DNA of 64,000 bases from the NCBI RefSeq assembly GCF_004028235.1, contig NZ_CP035037.1, positions 2,232,001 through 2,296,000 of the forward strand. Direction: 5' to 3'. The notes under the pieces were generated by a model, which searched no databases, was not told where the DNA came from, and was given only the letters and a program-made list of their open reading frames with translations. This document shows positions 18,673 through 30,295 of the stretch, one piece after another. A program made the translations under genes and the position numbers. Source of the stretch: Leucobacter muris (GTDB lineage Bacteria > Actinomycetota > Actinomycetes > Actinomycetales > Microbacteriaceae). Each line of letters begins with the position of its first letter. Within the stretch, counting starts at the first letter, position 1.

Positions 18673-19150
18673 TTACACCCGCGCCGCCACCAGGGTCTCG
18701 GGCTCGTGCCGCACCGGGAAGTTCACCGAGTTCGCGATGAAGCAGACCTTCCGGGCCTCGGCGTGGGCCGCGCGGGCCGCCTCGACCATCGAGGCGTCGG
18801 CGACCGTGACCCGCGGCCTCAGCAGCACCTCGGTGAAGGCGCCTCCCAGCCCCTCCTGCCGCATCGTGCCCACCGCGTCGTCGGTGTAGGCGGTGACCAC
18901 CACGCCCGCGCGCACCGCCATGTGCAGGTACGACAGCATGTGGCACTGCGCGAGCGCGGTGACGAGCAGCTCCTCGGGGGTTCCACCGGTCGGCGTCGCC
19001 GTGGAAGGTGCGATCCGCCGACCCCTCGAGCTCGGCCTTGCCCTCGGCCCGGATCAGCAGCTGCCTGCCGTACTCGCGGTAGCCGCTCGTGCCCGCGCCC
19101 CGGTTGCCCGTCCACTCGATCTCGACCCGGTACTCGTGCAGATCCTTCAC
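18673..19150 (-). pseudogene. OsmC-family protein, single-base frameshift
   Basis: The N-terminal part from GTG 19150 (VKDLHEYRVEIEWTGNRGAG, FHGDADRWNP) and the C-terminal part (CHMLSYLHMAVRAGVVVTAY to ETLVAARV) are in different frames. Removing one base from the run of five G at 18976-18980 joins them as NPEELLVTALAQCHMLSYLH and gives 158 residues. OsmC/Ohr-type proteins are thiol peroxidases; the Cys in AQCHMLSYLH and CFIANSVNFPV would be the redox pair. The minimal change and otherwise perfect conservation suggest either a very recent mutation or a base-calling error. Confidence 0.85.
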
Positions 19151-19328
19151 ACCCTCACCCTAACCCCGCGCCGGCTCCCCCGCCGCCCCGTCTGGCAGCC
19201 TCAGGACGCTCCCCGTCGCCCCCCCCTTCCGGCCCCTTCCGGCGACTCCCGGCCGCTCCGACCGCTCCGGCCGCCACGGCCGCCACGGCGCGCGGCCGTC
19301 CCAGGCCGGCGAGAGTAAGATCGTGTGC

Positions 19329-20681
19329 ATGAGCGAAGAAGCGACCGTCATCGAATCGTCCGTCCCCCAGAAGCGTCTCGTCGTCACCGAGATCCCGGGT
19401 CCCCGCTCACGAGAGATCCACGAGCGCCGCCGCGCGGTCGTGCCGCCCGGCGTGCACAGCGTGCTGCCCGTCTACATCGAGCGCTCGCACGACTCGATCC
19501 TGGTCGACGTCGACGGCAACCACCTCGTCGACGTCTGCGGCGGCATCGGCGTGACCACCATCGGCCACACCGACGGGGCCGTCGTCGCGGCCGCCACCGA
19601 GCAGCTGAACAAGGTCACCCACACCCTCTTCACCATGACCCCCTACGAGCCGTACGTGCAGGTCGCCGAGCACCTCGCCAAGCACGTGCCCGGCTCCACC
19701 CCCGAGAACCCCTACAAGACTCTGCTCATGAACTCGGGCGCGGAGGCCGTCGAGAACGGCGTCAAGATCGCCCGCAAGCACACCGGCCGCCCGGGCATCG
19801 CCGTGCTCGAGCACGCCTACCACGGCCGCACCATGCTCACGAGCAGCATGAACCACAAGGCGGCGCCCTACGCGCTCGGCTACGGTCCGCGCGCGGGCGA
19901 CATCTACAAGGCCCCCAACTCGTACCCGCTGCACGACGGGCTGAGCGGCGCCGAGGCCGCGGCGCGCACGATCGCCCACCTCGAGAAGGTGGCCGGGGCC
20001 GAGGATCTCGCCTGCCTCGTCGTCGAGCCGATCCAGGGCGAGGGCGGCTTCATCGTTCCCGCCGACGGCTACCTCCCGGCGCTCGCCGAGAGGTGCCGGG
20101 CGAACGGCATCGTGTTCATCGCCGACGAGGTGCAGGCGGGCATGGCGCGCACCGGTACCGTCTTCTCGATCGAGCAGTTCGGCGTCGAGCCCGACATCGT
20201 GCTCTCGGCCAAGGGCATCGCGGGAGGCCTGCCCCTCGCGGGCATCACCGGCCGTGCCGAGATCATGGACGGCTCGCAGCCCGGCGGCCTCGGCGGCACC
20301 TTCGGGGGCAACCCGGTGTCGTGCGCCGCCGCCGTCGCCGTCTTCGAGCAGATCGAGCGCGAGAACCTGCTGGGCGAGGCGAAGCGCATCGAGGCCTCCT
20401 TCACGGCCGGCCTGAACCGCCTCGCCGAGAAGTACGACAGCATCGCCGAGGTGCGCGGCCGCGGCGCGATGCTCGCCATCGAGGTGGTCAAGCCGGGCAC
20501 GCTCGAGCCTGATTCGAAGCTCGTGGCGCAGGTGATCGACTTCGCGGCCTCGCAGGGCGTGGTGCTGCTGAGCACCGGCATCCACAACCAGGGCATCCGC
20601 TTCCTGCCGTCGCTCAAGATGAGCGACGAGCTCATCGACGACGTCATCGGCGTGCTCGACGAGGCCTTCGCGGCCGCGTAG
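19329..20681 (+). CDS. gabT: 4-aminobutyrate--2-oxoglutarate transaminase
   Basis: 450-residue class III PLP aminotransferase. The PLP lysine is K295 in LSAKGIAGGLPL; other hallmarks are NSGAEAVENGVKIAR, AYHGRT, EPIQGEGGF and ADEVQAGMARTG. It transfers the amino group of GABA to 2-oxoglutarate, giving succinate semialdehyde. ATG 19329 is used over GTG 19323. No succinate-semialdehyde dehydrogenase lies next to it. A strong hairpin follows at 20771-20805. Confidence 0.88.
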   Translation: MSEEATVIESSVPQKRLVVTEIPGPRSREIHERRRAVVPPGVHSVLPVYIERSHDSILVDVDGNHLVDVCGGIGVTTIGHTDGAVVAAATEQLNKVTHTLFTMTPYEPYVQVAEHLAKHVPGSTPENPYKTLLMNSGAEAVENGVKIARKHTGRPGIAVLEHAYHGRTMLTSSMNHKAAPYALGYGPRAGDIYKAPNSYPLHDGLSGAEAAARTIAHLEKVAGAEDLACLVVEPIQGEGGFIVPADGYLPALAERCRANGIVFIADEVQAGMARTGTVFSIEQFGVEPDIVLSAKGIAGGLPLAGITGRAEIMDGSQPGGLGGTFGGNPVSCAAAVAVFEQIERENLLGEAKRIEASFTAGLNRLAEKYDSIAEVRGRGAMLAIEVVKPGTLEPDSKLVAQVIDFAASQGVVLLSTGIHNQGIRFLPSLKMSDELIDDVIGVLDEAFAAA

Positions 20682-20717
20682 CCGGATCGCCGCGCGCCCC
20701 GTCTCGTCGCGTGGCTT

Positions 20718-20762
20718 CCCGTAGCGCCGCATCCCGTAGCGCCGCGTCCCGCTGCGCCGCCG
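20718..20762. repeat. three tandem 15-bp units downstream of gabT
   Basis: CCCGTAGCGCCGCAT (20718-20732), CCCGTAGCGCCGCGT (20733-20747) and CCCGCTGCGCCGCCG (20748-20762). Confidence 0.8.
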
Positions 20763-20770
20763 AGCGCATC

Positions 20771-20805
20771 GAACCCCGCCGCCTCATCGCGAGGCGGCGG
20801 GGTTC
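20771..20805. terminator. gabT terminator, perfect 15-bp stem
   Basis: GAACCCCGCCGCCTC (20771-20785) pairs perfectly with GAGGCGGCGGGGTTC (20791-20805) around a 5-base loop, followed by a short T-containing stretch (CGCGTTTC). It lies between convergent genes and can act on both. Confidence 0.85.
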
Positions 20806-21007
20806 CGCGTTTCAATCCCGCGAGACGGCGCCCCCGCGTGCTCCGCACCCCGTACCGTGCCCTCGCCCGCGCATCCCAAGCGTGGCGAAAGGCGGATTTC
20901 GCATGGATCCGCCCCGTCTCGGGTGCGATACCCGCCTTTCGAGGCCATCGAGAATGGCGGGCGAAGCGCGAGCCAAGCGCGGGCGCGCCGCAGGCGCGAA
21001 GCGCGGC

Positions 21008-21850
21008 CTAGCCGGTGATCTCGAGGCCCGACGCCTCGAAGCTGCCGGTGTCGACCACGTCTCCGACGGCGTGCACGTCGATCACGATGACGGTCACGTT
21101 GTCGCGGCCGGCGTTGTCGAGCGCCTGCTGCACGAGCGTGCGCGCCGCCTCCTCGGCGGTCGGCTGCGAGGCCAGGTAGTGCTGGATGCCGATGTCGGTG
21201 AGCTCCTTCGTGAGCCCGTCGGAGCAGATGAGCAGGCGCTGGCCTGGGATGAGGGCGAGCGACGTGTAGTCGGGGATGGGCGCCTCGTTGAACCCGACCG
21301 CGCGTGTGATTACGTTGGCGTGGGGGTGCACCTCGGCTTCCTCCTCGCTGATGGCACCGGTGTCGATGAGGTGCTGCACCACGGAGTGGTCGACGGTGAT
21401 CTGGCTGAGCGCTCCCTTGAAGTACTGGTAGACGCGGGAGTCCCCGATATTGAAGACGCGCCACGTGGGCTCGTCCTCGGCGGTCAGGCACACGCCCGTG
21501 ACAGTGGTGCCGGCGCCGAGCTCGGTCTCCCCCGCGTCGAGCTCGATGTCGTCGACGGCGTCGCCGAGCAGCTCGTCGATGTCGCGCTCGGTCACGTTCT
21601 CGGTGCCGCCCAGTTCGGCGAGCCGGCGCACGACGGCAGCCGATGCGATCTCGCCGGCCGAATGGCCGCCCATGCCGTCGGCGACCGCGAAGATCGGGGG
21701 GATCGTGACGTAGCTGTCCTGGTTGGTGTCGCGTCGCCGCCCGACGTCGGTCAGCCCGAACCATGAGAGCTCGATCTCGAGGTCGGAGTCTTTGCGGTAG
21801 CGCAGACGTCGCCGCGACGCGTTCTCACCGCGCGCGGTCACTGCTTCCAC
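21008..21850 (-). CDS. PP2C-family serine/threonine protein phosphatase
   Basis: 280 residues containing the PP2C metal and phosphate motifs: RRRDTNQDSY, VADGMGGHSAGE, FNIGDSRVYQY, CSDGLTKELTD and GRDNVTVIVID. Unlike PstP of many actinobacteria it lacks a C-terminal membrane anchor, so it is cytosolic. No kinase or cell-shape genes lie beside it. It dephosphorylates targets of Ser/Thr kinases. Confidence 0.9.
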   Translation of the reverse strand: MEAVTARGENASRRRLRYRKDSDLEIELSWFGLTDVGRRRDTNQDSYVTIPPIFAVADGMGGHSAGEIASAAVVRRLAELGGTENVTERDIDELLGDAVDDIELDAGETELGAGTTVTGVCLTAEDEPTWRVFNIGDSRVYQYFKGALSQITVDHSVVQHLIDTGAISEEEAEVHPHANVITRAVGFNEAPIPDYTSLALIPGQRLLICSDGLTKELTDIGIQHYLASQPTAEEAARTLVQQALDNAGRDNVTVIVIDVHAVGDVVDTGSFEASGLEITG

Positions 21851-21870
21851 CTCCGAGACACCCGAGTATC

Positions 21871-22671
21871 CTACCGCGCCGCGGTGCGCGCCGCCGATTC
21901 GGCGGCCGGCGCACCCAGCTCGGTGACGAGGGTGACGGTGCGCTCGCCGTCGTCGAGGCTCAGCTCGAGGCCCTCGCGCGCGGCCCAGTCGAGCAGCTGG
22001 CGGGGGCTGTCGACGCGGGTGCCGGATCGGGCCAGACGACGCACCAGGTCGCCCTTCGCGGCCTTGTTGAAGTGGTTGAGCGCTCGCACCTCGCCGTCGT
22101 CGCCGCGCTGGGCGACGTGCAGGAAGTAGCCGACGCCCGAGGGCAGCGGGGCGAGCGCGCCGTAGTCCTTGGAGCGCAGATCGAGCACGAGGCCGGCCTG
22201 CGACCAGTCGAGCGCGGCGTGCGCTTCACTCCAGACGCGCTTGAGCGGGGAGCCGAGGCTCGGCAGGCGAGAGCCTGCTGAGAGCCGGTAGGCGGGGATG
22301 CGGTCGCCCGCGCCGACGAGCCCGAGCAGCGCCGACTGCACGAGCACGTGGTCGGCGAGCCAGGCCCGCTCGGGGGCGCCGAGCGACACCACGTCGAGGG
22401 CGTCGTAGAGCACACCCGTGTACCGCTCGATCGCGGGCAGCACGCCGCTGTCTCCGAGTCGCAGGTTGTGTTGCAGCTCGCCGCGATTCTTGACCCCGAG
22501 CTTCAGCGCCTTCGCGGCGGCCTCTTCATCGCCCGCGCTCAGCTGCTCGAGGGCGGCCCGTACGCGGCCGCGGGCATCGTGCAGCTGCTCGTGCCCGCGC
22601 AGCTCGGCCGGCTGCAGCGTTCCGTCACCGCCGGTGCGTTTGGTCTCGGAGGGCGGCAGCAGGATCAGCAT
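21871..22671 (-). CDS. yaaA: YaaA-family peroxide stress protein
   Basis: 266 residues with the YaaA/DUF328 hallmarks MLILLPPSETKRTGG at the N-terminus, YTGVLYDALDV, VQSALLGLVGAGDRIPAYRLS and NHFNKAAKGDLVRRL near the C-terminus. Family members bind DNA and limit oxidative damage by affecting free iron. It is a single gene between the PP2C gene and the atp operon terminator. Confidence 0.9.
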   Translation of the reverse strand: MLILLPPSETKRTGGDGTLQPAELRGHEQLHDARGRVRAALEQLSAGDEEAAAKALKLGVKNRGELQHNLRLGDSGVLPAIERYTGVLYDALDVVSLGAPERAWLADHVLVQSALLGLVGAGDRIPAYRLSAGSRLPSLGSPLKRVWSEAHAALDWSQAGLVLDLRSKDYGALAPLPSGVGYFLHVAQRGDDGEVRALNHFNKAAKGDLVRRLARSGTRVDSPRQLLDWAAREGLELSLDDGERTVTLVTELGAPAAESAARTAAR

Positions 22672-22706
22672 GGTGCCTCCAGCCTAGTACGCCCGGCAAT
22701 GGAAAG

Positions 22707-22749
22707 ACCTCGGGGCCCGGACCACCAAAGGTGTTCCGGGCCCCGAGGT
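22707..22749 (-). terminator. atp operon terminator
   Basis: ACCTCGGGGCCCGGA (22707-22721) pairs perfectly with TCCGGGCCCCGAGGT (22735-22749) around a 13-base loop. It lies 21 bases past the atpC stop. Confidence 0.85.
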
Positions 22750-22769
22750 CGGGAGCCGACTGACGAGCC

Positions 22770-23030
22770 TCAGGCCGCGATGCTCGCGCGACCGGCGACG
22801 ATCGTCACCGTGTCGTGGTCGACCGAGAGGAAGCCCCCCTCGGCGTCGACCGCCACCTTCTCGCCGCCGGCGGTGGTCACGCGCACCTCGCCCTGCGCGA
22901 GCAGGGCGAGCAGCGGCTCGTGACCACTGAGAATGCCGATCTCGCCCTCGACCGTCTTCGCGACGACCTGAGCGGCCTCACCCGTCCAGACCTCGCGGTC
23001 GGCCGAGACGACACTCACGTTGAGCGCCAT
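22770..23030 (-). CDS. atpC: F1Fo ATP synthase epsilon subunit
   Basis: 86 residues, the N-terminal beta-sandwich only (VSADREVWTGEAAQVVAKTVEGEIGIL, GHEPLLALLAQGEV). The C-terminal helical hairpin that inhibits hydrolysis in other bacteria is missing, as in many Microbacteriaceae. It forms part of the rotor stalk and ends the operon. Confidence 0.95.
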   Translation of the reverse strand: MALNVSVVSADREVWTGEAAQVVAKTVEGEIGILSGHEPLLALLAQGEVRVTTAGGEKVAVDAEGGFLSVDHDTVTIVAGRASIAA

Positions 23031-23033
23031 GGC

Positions 23034-24518
<1,485 letters not shown>

Positions 24519-25409
24519 CTAGCTCGACAGCGCGTCGGCGCCGCCTACGATCTCGGAAATCTGCTGGGTGATCTCGGCCTGGCGAGCGTTGTTCGCGAGG
24601 CGCGTGTAGTCGCGGATCAGCGCGTCGGCGTTGTCGCTCGCCGACTTCATCGCCTTCTGCGTCGCGGCATGCTTCGCCGCGGCCGACTCCAGCATGGCGT
24701 TGAAGATGCGCGACTCGATGTAGGCCGGCAGCAGCTGGTCGAGCACCGTGTCGGCGTCGGGCTCGAACTCGTACAGCGCCTCGGGGGCCTGGGTCGCCTC
24801 GGCGACGCCCTCGACGACCTGCAGCGGGAGCAGGCGGTGCACCTCGGGAACCTGGCTCACCATGCTGATGAGGCGGTTGTAGACGAGGTGGATCTCCTGC
24901 GCACCGCCCTCGGCGGCGGGGCGGCCGAAGATCTCGAGCAGAGCCTCGGCGACCTCCTTCGCCGTCTCGAAGGCGGGGTTCTCGGTGTCACCGGTCCACA
25001 CGCGCTCCGAGGCCCGACGGCGGAAGGAGAAGTACCCCTGGGCCTTACGGCCGATCAGGTAGTACACGATTTCCTTGCCCTCGTCGTGGAGCAGCTCGCT
25101 GAGCTCCTCCGCTTCGCGCAGCACCTGCGAGTTGAAGGCGCCCGCGAGGCCGCGGTCGGAGGTGAAGATCACCACTGCCGCCCGCTCGACCTTGTCGGCC
25201 TCGACGAGCAGCGGGTGTGCGTTGTTCGAGTGCGTGGCGACTGCGGACACCGCGCGGGTGATCGCGGTGGCGTACGGCGTCGACGCTGCGACGCGGGCCT
25301 TAGCCTTCTGAATGCGAGAGGCTGCGATCAGCTCCATCGCACGGGTGATCTTCTTGGTCGTCTGGGCAGAACGAATCTTCTGCCGGTAGACCCGAAGTTG
25401 CGCTCCCAT
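24519..25409 (-). CDS. atpG: F1Fo ATP synthase gamma subunit
   Basis: 296 residues with the N-terminal coiled coil ([20 protein letters not shown]) and the C-terminal rotor helix ([34 protein letters not shown]). Central rotor stalk. A strong hairpin lies between the atpA stop and this gene. Confidence 0.97.
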   Translation of the reverse strand: MGAQLRVYRQKIRSAQTTKKITRAMELIAASRIQKAKARVAASTPYATAITRAVSAVATHSNNAHPLLVEADKVERAAVVIFTSDRGLAGAFNSQVLREAEELSELLHDEGKEIVYYLIGRKAQGYFSFRRRASERVWTGDTENPAFETAKEVAEALLEIFGRPAAEGGAQEIHLVYNRLISMVSQVPEVHRLLPLQVVEGVAEATQAPEALYEFEPDADTVLDQLLPAYIESRIFNAMLESAAAKHAATQKAMKSASDNADALIRDYTRLANNARQAEITQQISEIVGGADALSS

Positions 25410-25456
25410 GTCTCTCCTGTACTGGTCGGGGCTGGCTGGTCGAGGTGGTTCGGGAT

Positions 25457-25480
25457 CGGCGGGGGCTCGCGCCCCCGCCG
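25457..25480 (-). other. perfect intercistronic hairpin between atpA and atpG
   Basis: CGGCGGGGGC (25457-25466) and GCCCCCGCCG (25471-25480) form a 10-bp all-GC stem with a TCGC loop inside the atp operon. No T-run follows on the transcript side, so it looks more like an RNA processing or stability element than a full terminator. Confidence 0.6.
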
Positions 25481-25490
25481 GGATCCGTCA

Positions 25491-27116
25491 CTACTTCTTG
25501 ACGACCAGCTGCTCCTGCTTGATCTCTGCCTCGTCGAGCGCGTCGAACTGCTCGTTCAAGCTCTTGCCGGACGAGGTGCGGAACTCGCTCTTGAACTTCT
25601 CGATCTGCGCGGTGATCTCGGCGACGGTGTCGTCGTCGAGCACGTTGGTCGAGCGGAGCGTGTTCAGCGCCTCGGAGTTGCGGCCGAGGTAGTCGAGGAA
25701 CTCGCGCTCGAAGCGGAGGATGTCCTCGACCGGCACCTCATCGAGGAAGCCGTTGGTACCGGCCCAGATGGAGACGGTCTGCTCCTCGACGGGGTACGGC
25801 GTGTACTGCGGCTGCTTGAGCAGCTCGGTGAGGCGTGCACCGCGCTCGAGCTGCTTGCGGCTGGCTGCGTCGAGATCCGAGGCGAACATCGCGAACGCTT
25901 CGAGAGCACGGTACTGGGCGAGCTCGAGCTTGAGGGTGCCGGAGACCTTCTTGATCGACTTCACCTGCGCGTCGCCGCCGACTCGCGAGACCGAGATGCC
26001 CACGTCGACCGCGGGGCGCTGGTTGGCGTTGAAGAGGTCGGACTGCAGGAAGATCTGGCCGTCGGTGATCGAGATCACGTTGGTCGGGATGTAGGCCGAC
26101 ACGTCGTTCGCCTTGGTCTCGATGATCGGCAGGCCGGTCATCGAGCCGGCGCCCAGCTCGTCCGAGAGCTTCGCGCAGCGCTCGAGCAGGCGGGAGTGCA
26201 GGTAGAACACGTCGCCCGGGTAGGCCTCGCGCCCCGGCGGGCGGCGCAGCAGCAGCGACACGGCGCGGTAGGCCTCGGCCTGCTTCGACAGGTCGTCGAA
26301 GATGATGAGCACGTGCTTGCCGGCGTACATCCAGTGCTGGCCGATGGCCGAGCCGGTGTAGGGCGCCAGGTACTTGAAGCCGGCGGGATCCGAGGCGGGC
26401 GAGGCGACGATGGTGGTGTACTCCATCGCGCCGGCGTCCTCGAGCGCGCCCTTCACCGAGGCGATGGTCGAGCCCTTCTGACCGATGGCGACGTAGATGC
26501 AACGCACCTGCTTCGTGGTGTCGCCCGACTCCCAGTTGGCCTTCTGGTTGATGATCGTGTCGATCGCGATCGCGGTCTTGCCGGTCTGGCGGTCGCCGAT
26601 GATGAGCTGGCGCTGGCCGCGGCCGACGGGGATCATCGCGTCGATCGCCTTGATGCCGGTCTGCAGCGGCTCGTGCACCGACTTGCGCTGCATGACGCCG
26701 GGGGCCTGCAGCTCGAGGGCGCGACGGCCCTCGACGCCGGCGATTTCGCCGAGGCCGTCGATCGGGTTGCCGAGGGGATCGACCACGCGGCCGAGGTAGC
26801 CCTCGCCCACGGGCACCGAGAGCACCTCGCCGGTGCGGGTGACCTGCTGGCCTTCCTCGATGCCGGTGAACTCGCCGAGCACGACGACACCGATCTCGTT
26901 CTCCTCGAGGTTCTGCGCGAGGCCGAGGGTGCCGTCCGCGAAGCGCACCAGCTCGTTCGCCATCACGCCGGGGAGGCCCTCGACGTGGGCGATGCCGTCA
27001 GCGGCGTCGACCACGGTGCCGACCTCGGTCTTCTCCGCCTGGGCCGGCTCGTACGACGCTGCGAAGTCATTCAGCGCGTCGCGGATCTCGTCCGGGCTGA
27101 TTGAGAGTTCTGCCAT
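25491..27116 (-). CDS. atpA: F1Fo ATP synthase alpha subunit
   Basis: 541 residues. P-loop [13 protein letters not shown], the alpha-specific [25 protein letters not shown] and the [10 protein letters not shown] arginine-finger region. Non-catalytic nucleotide-binding subunit alternating with beta. It has a small actinobacterial C-terminal extension ([18 protein letters not shown]). Confidence 0.98.
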   Translation of the reverse strand: MAELSISPDEIRDALNDFAASYEPAQAEKTEVGTVVDAADGIAHVEGLPGVMANELVRFADGTLGLAQNLEENEIGVVVLGEFTGIEEGQQVTRTGEVLSVPVGEGYLGRVVDPLGNPIDGLGEIAGVEGRRALELQAPGVMQRKSVHEPLQTGIKAIDAMIPVGRGQRQLIIGDRQTGKTAIAIDTIINQKANWESGDTTKQVRCIYVAIGQKGSTIASVKGALEDAGAMEYTTIVASPASDPAGFKYLAPYTGSAIGQHWMYAGKHVLIIFDDLSKQAEAYRAVSLLLRRPPGREAYPGDVFYLHSRLLERCAKLSDELGAGSMTGLPIIETKANDVSAYIPTNVISITDGQIFLQSDLFNANQRPAVDVGISVSRVGGDAQVKSIKKVSGTLKLELAQYRALEAFAMFASDLDAASRKQLERGARLTELLKQPQYTPYPVEEQTVSIWAGTNGFLDEVPVEDILRFEREFLDYLGRNSEALNTLRSTNVLDDDTVAEITAQIEKFKSEFRTSSGKSLNEQFDALDEAEIKQEQLVVKK

Positions 27117-27170
27117 TTCGTTTCCTCTGTCTGATCCGGAAGCGCCGCCCCCGGGGTGAAAAGTTGTGCC

Positions 27171-27947
27171 CTATACTGCGAGCTGCTGTCGGAGGTCATC
27201 GAGGCGGGCGCGAACGCTGCCGTCGATCACGTCGTCGGCGATCTGGATGCGCACGCCGCCGATGAGCTCGGGGTCGATGACCGTCGTGATCTTCACCGGA
27301 CGGCCTGCCGACTGCTCGAGCGCGCGGGCGAGCCGCTCCTGCTGAGCCGCCGAGAGCGGGGCCGCCACCGTGACGGTCGCGAGATCGCTGCCGTTCTGGT
27401 CGGCGGCGATACGAGCGGCGCTGCGGAGCGAGGCGTCGAGCCTGCGGCCGCGCGGGTTCGCGACGAGGTGGCTCACGACCGCGACCGTGGAGGCCGAGGC
27501 CTTGCCCTCGAGCAGGCGCTGCACGAGCCGAACCTTGCCGGCCGGATCGGCGAGCTTGCTGCCGAGGCTGAGCTGGAGCTCGTGGTTGCGGTCGACCAGA
27601 TCGGCGACCGCGAGCAGATCGTCGGAGAGCGCCGGGTTGGCGAGGCCCTCGGCTCGCAGGCCGAGCTCCTCGACACCGGCGACGAACTCGTCGACGTTCG
27701 ACCAGCGCGCCTCGACGGCGGCGGTGAGCACGGAGCGCGCGTCAGCGGTGAGCCCGCCGAAGAGCCGTGCCACGACCTGCCCCTTCGCCTCAGCGCTCGC
27801 CGAGGCGTCGCCGAGTGCCGAGGCAAGCGCGGGGCTCTCGGCGATCCGATCCGCGACCTGCAGCAGTTCGCCGCCGGTCGCCGGGTCGATTCCCGCCCGC
27901 AGCGCGGTGCGCGCCTGGGCCAGTGCTTCGCGTGACGCGCTTCCCAT
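27171..27947 (-). CDS. atpH: F1Fo ATP synthase delta subunit
   Basis: 258 residues, longer than the ~180 of proteobacterial delta but usual for actinobacteria. C-terminal signature IDPELIGGVRIQIADDVIDGS is clear. It joins the peripheral stalk to the top of F1. The ATG (27947) shares a base with the atpF stop. Confidence 0.95.
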   Translation of the reverse strand: MGSASREALAQARTALRAGIDPATGGELLQVADRIAESPALASALGDASASAEAKGQVVARLFGGLTADARSVLTAAVEARWSNVDEFVAGVEELGLRAEGLANPALSDDLLAVADLVDRNHELQLSLGSKLADPAGKVRLVQRLLEGKASASTVAVVSHLVANPRGRRLDASLRSAARIAADQNGSDLATVTVAAPLSAAQQERLARALEQSAGRPVKITTVIDPELIGGVRIQIADDVIDGSVRARLDDLRQQLAV

Positions 27948-28495
27948 CAGTTCGCCGCCTTCTCGGATGCCTCGAGATCGGCGAGGAAGCGATCGACGAG
28001 CGCCGACGCCTTCTGGTCGTCGGTGAGGGTCTCACCGACCACGCTCGAAGCGAGGCCGAGGGCCAGCGAGCCGACGTCCTTGCGCAGCGAGACCACGGCG
28101 CTCTGGCGCTCGGCCTCGATCTGCGCCTGGGCGGCCTGCGCGATGCGGGCCTGCTCGGCGTGAGCCTCTTCGCGGGCCTTCGCGCGGATCTTGTCACCGT
28201 CGGCGCGGGCGTCCTCGCGGATCACGCCGGCCTCTTCGCGAGCGCTGGCGAGCTGCGCGGTGTACTCCTGCAGCGCGGCCTCCGCCTTCGCCTGAGCCTC
28301 GTCGGCCTTGGCGATGTTGCCTTCGATGGCCTCGGCGCGAGCGTCGAGCATCGCCTGCATCTTGGGAAGGAAGACCTTCCAGAATGCGATGAGCAGGATG
28401 ACGAAGATGACTGCCGACCATACGATGTCGTACGTCGCGGGGAGCAGCGGGTTGTGGTCCGCGGTCTCAGCAGCAACAACGATTGTGTTGATCAT
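27947..28495 (-). CDS. atpF: F1Fo ATP synthase b subunit
   Basis: 182 residues: one N-terminal membrane helix (YDIVWSAVIFVILLIAFWKVF) and a long Ala/Glu/Lys-rich coiled coil forming the peripheral stalk. Confidence 0.95.
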   Translation of the reverse strand: MINTIVVAAETADHNPLLPATYDIVWSAVIFVILLIAFWKVFLPKMQAMLDARAEAIEGNIAKADEAQAKAEAALQEYTAQLASAREEAGVIREDARADGDKIRAKAREEAHAEQARIAQAAQAQIEAERQSAVVSLRKDVGSLALGLASSVVGETLTDDQKASALVDRFLADLEASEKAAN

Positions 28496-28547
28496 CGCTG
28501 CCTCCTCTCATGTCAGGTTACGAAACGTTGTGTAAGGGGAACGTTTC

Positions 28548-28829
<282 letters not shown>

Positions 28830-29654
28830 TTAGTGCTCTTCAGCCAGCGCGAGCTGGATGTAGACAGCGGTGAGAAGCGTGAAGACGTAGGCCTGCAGCA
28901 CGGCGACGAGGATCTCGAAGAGCGTGAAGGCGAAGCCGAAGCCGAAGGTAAAGACGCCGAGCACCGGGAAGAACCCGCCGGCGTACAGGATGAAGAAGTT
29001 GGTCGCCGCGAAGAAGAGCACGAGCAGCATGTGGCCGACCATCATGTTCATCAGCAGACGGAGCGTGAGCGTGACGGGCCGGATCACGAAGGTCGAGATG
29101 AACTCGATGGGCGTGACGATGATGTAGATCGGCTTGGGCACGCCGGCCGGGAAGAGCGAGTTCTTGAAGAAGTTCTTCGGGCTCTTCTTGATGCCCGCGT
29201 AGATGAAGGTGAAGTACGAGACCACGGCGAGCACGAGCGGCGTGCCGATCACCGCGGTGCCGGCGACGTTGAGGCCGGGCACGATGCCCGTGACGTTGAA
29301 CGCCAGGATCATGAAGAACATCGCGCTCAGGATCGGCAGGAAGCGACGTCCGTCGACCTTGCCGAGCAGATCCTCGGCGATGTTGACGCGCACGAAGTCG
29401 AGCGCCATCTCGGTGAGGGACTGGCCGCGGGTCGGGATCACGCGCATCTTGCGGGTGCCGAGCCAGAAGAGCAGCAGCACGAGAAGCGCCATCACCACGC
29501 GGATGATCATGATGCGGTTCATCTCGAAGGGGGTGCCTTCGAACAGCACGGCATCGGGGAAGAACTCCGCGATCGACGGCGGGTGGAATTCACCCTCTTC
29601 CGCGGTAAAGACAATAGGGGCCACGAGTTGCACAGCGTTAGCGAACAGCGCCAT
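28830..29654 (-). CDS. atpB: F1Fo ATP synthase a subunit
   Basis: 274 residues with about six membrane helices; the essential arginine is in VTLTLRLLMNMMVGH. It provides the proton half-channels. It begins the structural atp genes; about 160 bases of AT-richer sequence upstream, toward the AtpI-like gene, probably hold a promoter. Confidence 0.96.
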   Translation of the reverse strand: MALFANAVQLVAPIVFTAEEGEFHPPSIAEFFPDAVLFEGTPFEMNRIMIIRVVMALLVLLLFWLGTRKMRVIPTRGQSLTEMALDFVRVNIAEDLLGKVDGRRFLPILSAMFFMILAFNVTGIVPGLNVAGTAVIGTPLVLAVVSYFTFIYAGIKKSPKNFFKNSLFPAGVPKPIYIIVTPIEFISTFVIRPVTLTLRLLMNMMVGHMLLVLFFAATNFFILYAGGFFPVLGVFTFGFGFAFTLFEILVAVLQAYVFTLLTAVYIQLALAEEH

Positions 29655-29815
29655 TCTCCTGATTCGGGGTGCAGGTCAGAACTGCACAACGGCGAACGAT
29701 GGTCGTGCCCCCAGTGCTCACAGGCATACGCATAGCGCGTCCCGGCTGGGAACTCTTCAATCCTAGCAAGGTTTTCTACTCAGATGAAACCGAACGGAGC
29801 GGGCGGGGTCTCGGA

Positions 29816-30295
29816 TCACACCGAGCCGGAGATGATCGGGATGCGCGACCGCGTCACCACGATCACGTCGAGCACGAGCGAGACGAGGATGCTCGCCATC
29901 AGCCCGAAGAACAGGATCTGGGTGTCGAGCCACGGCTGGCCGCGCAGCAGCACGACCGAGACGATGAACGCCACGAACTTCAGCAGCCAGCAGCCGAGCA
30001 CGATGCCGAAGAAGACGCCGATGTACGAGGGGCTCTCGACGAAGCGGTTCGCGAAGGCGATGCTGCCGACCGTGAGCAGCAGGAAGAAGCCGCCCATGGC
30101 GGTGCCGATGAGGCCGCCGACGACGCCCTCGGCGCCCGACACCAGCCAGCCGATGCCAGCGAACGCGGCCATGAGCACGACCGTCGCGATGATCCCCCAC
30201 CGCAGCGCGCGAAGCAGCACCGGCTGCGACGCAGGCATGGGCCGGGGGCCCTGATCGGGCGTCTCCTGCGGCTCTGGCTGGGTTGCGTCGCTCAC
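29816..30295 (-). CDS. AtpI-like membrane protein
   Basis: 159 residues with four predicted membrane helices (GIIATVVLMAAFAGIGWLV, GGLIGTAMGGFFLLLTV, VFFGIVLGCWLLKFVAF, FFGLMASILVSLVLDVIVV). Its size, topology and place directly before atpB match AtpI-type proteins that help assemble the c-ring. The sequence is poorly conserved, so the call rests largely on context. ATG overlaps the wecA-type stop (ATGA). Confidence 0.7.
   Translation of the reverse strand: MSDATQPEPQETPDQGPRPMPASQPVLLRALRWGIIATVVLMAAFAGIGWLVSGAEGVVGGLIGTAMGGFFLLLTVGSIAFANRFVESPSYIGVFFGIVLGCWLLKFVAFIVSVVLLRGQPWLDTQILFFGLMASILVSLVLDVIVVTRSRIPIISGSV

Larger units (their letters stand above)
20682..21007. other. 326-bp intergenic stretch between gabT and the PP2C gene
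   Basis: No gene is visible. It holds a 3 x 15-base tandem repeat (20718-20762, unit CCCGTAGCGCCGCRT), the gabT terminator (20771-20805), and a GC-rich remainder to 21007 that reads open in several frames but shows no protein-like composition or start signal. Confidence 0.6.
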
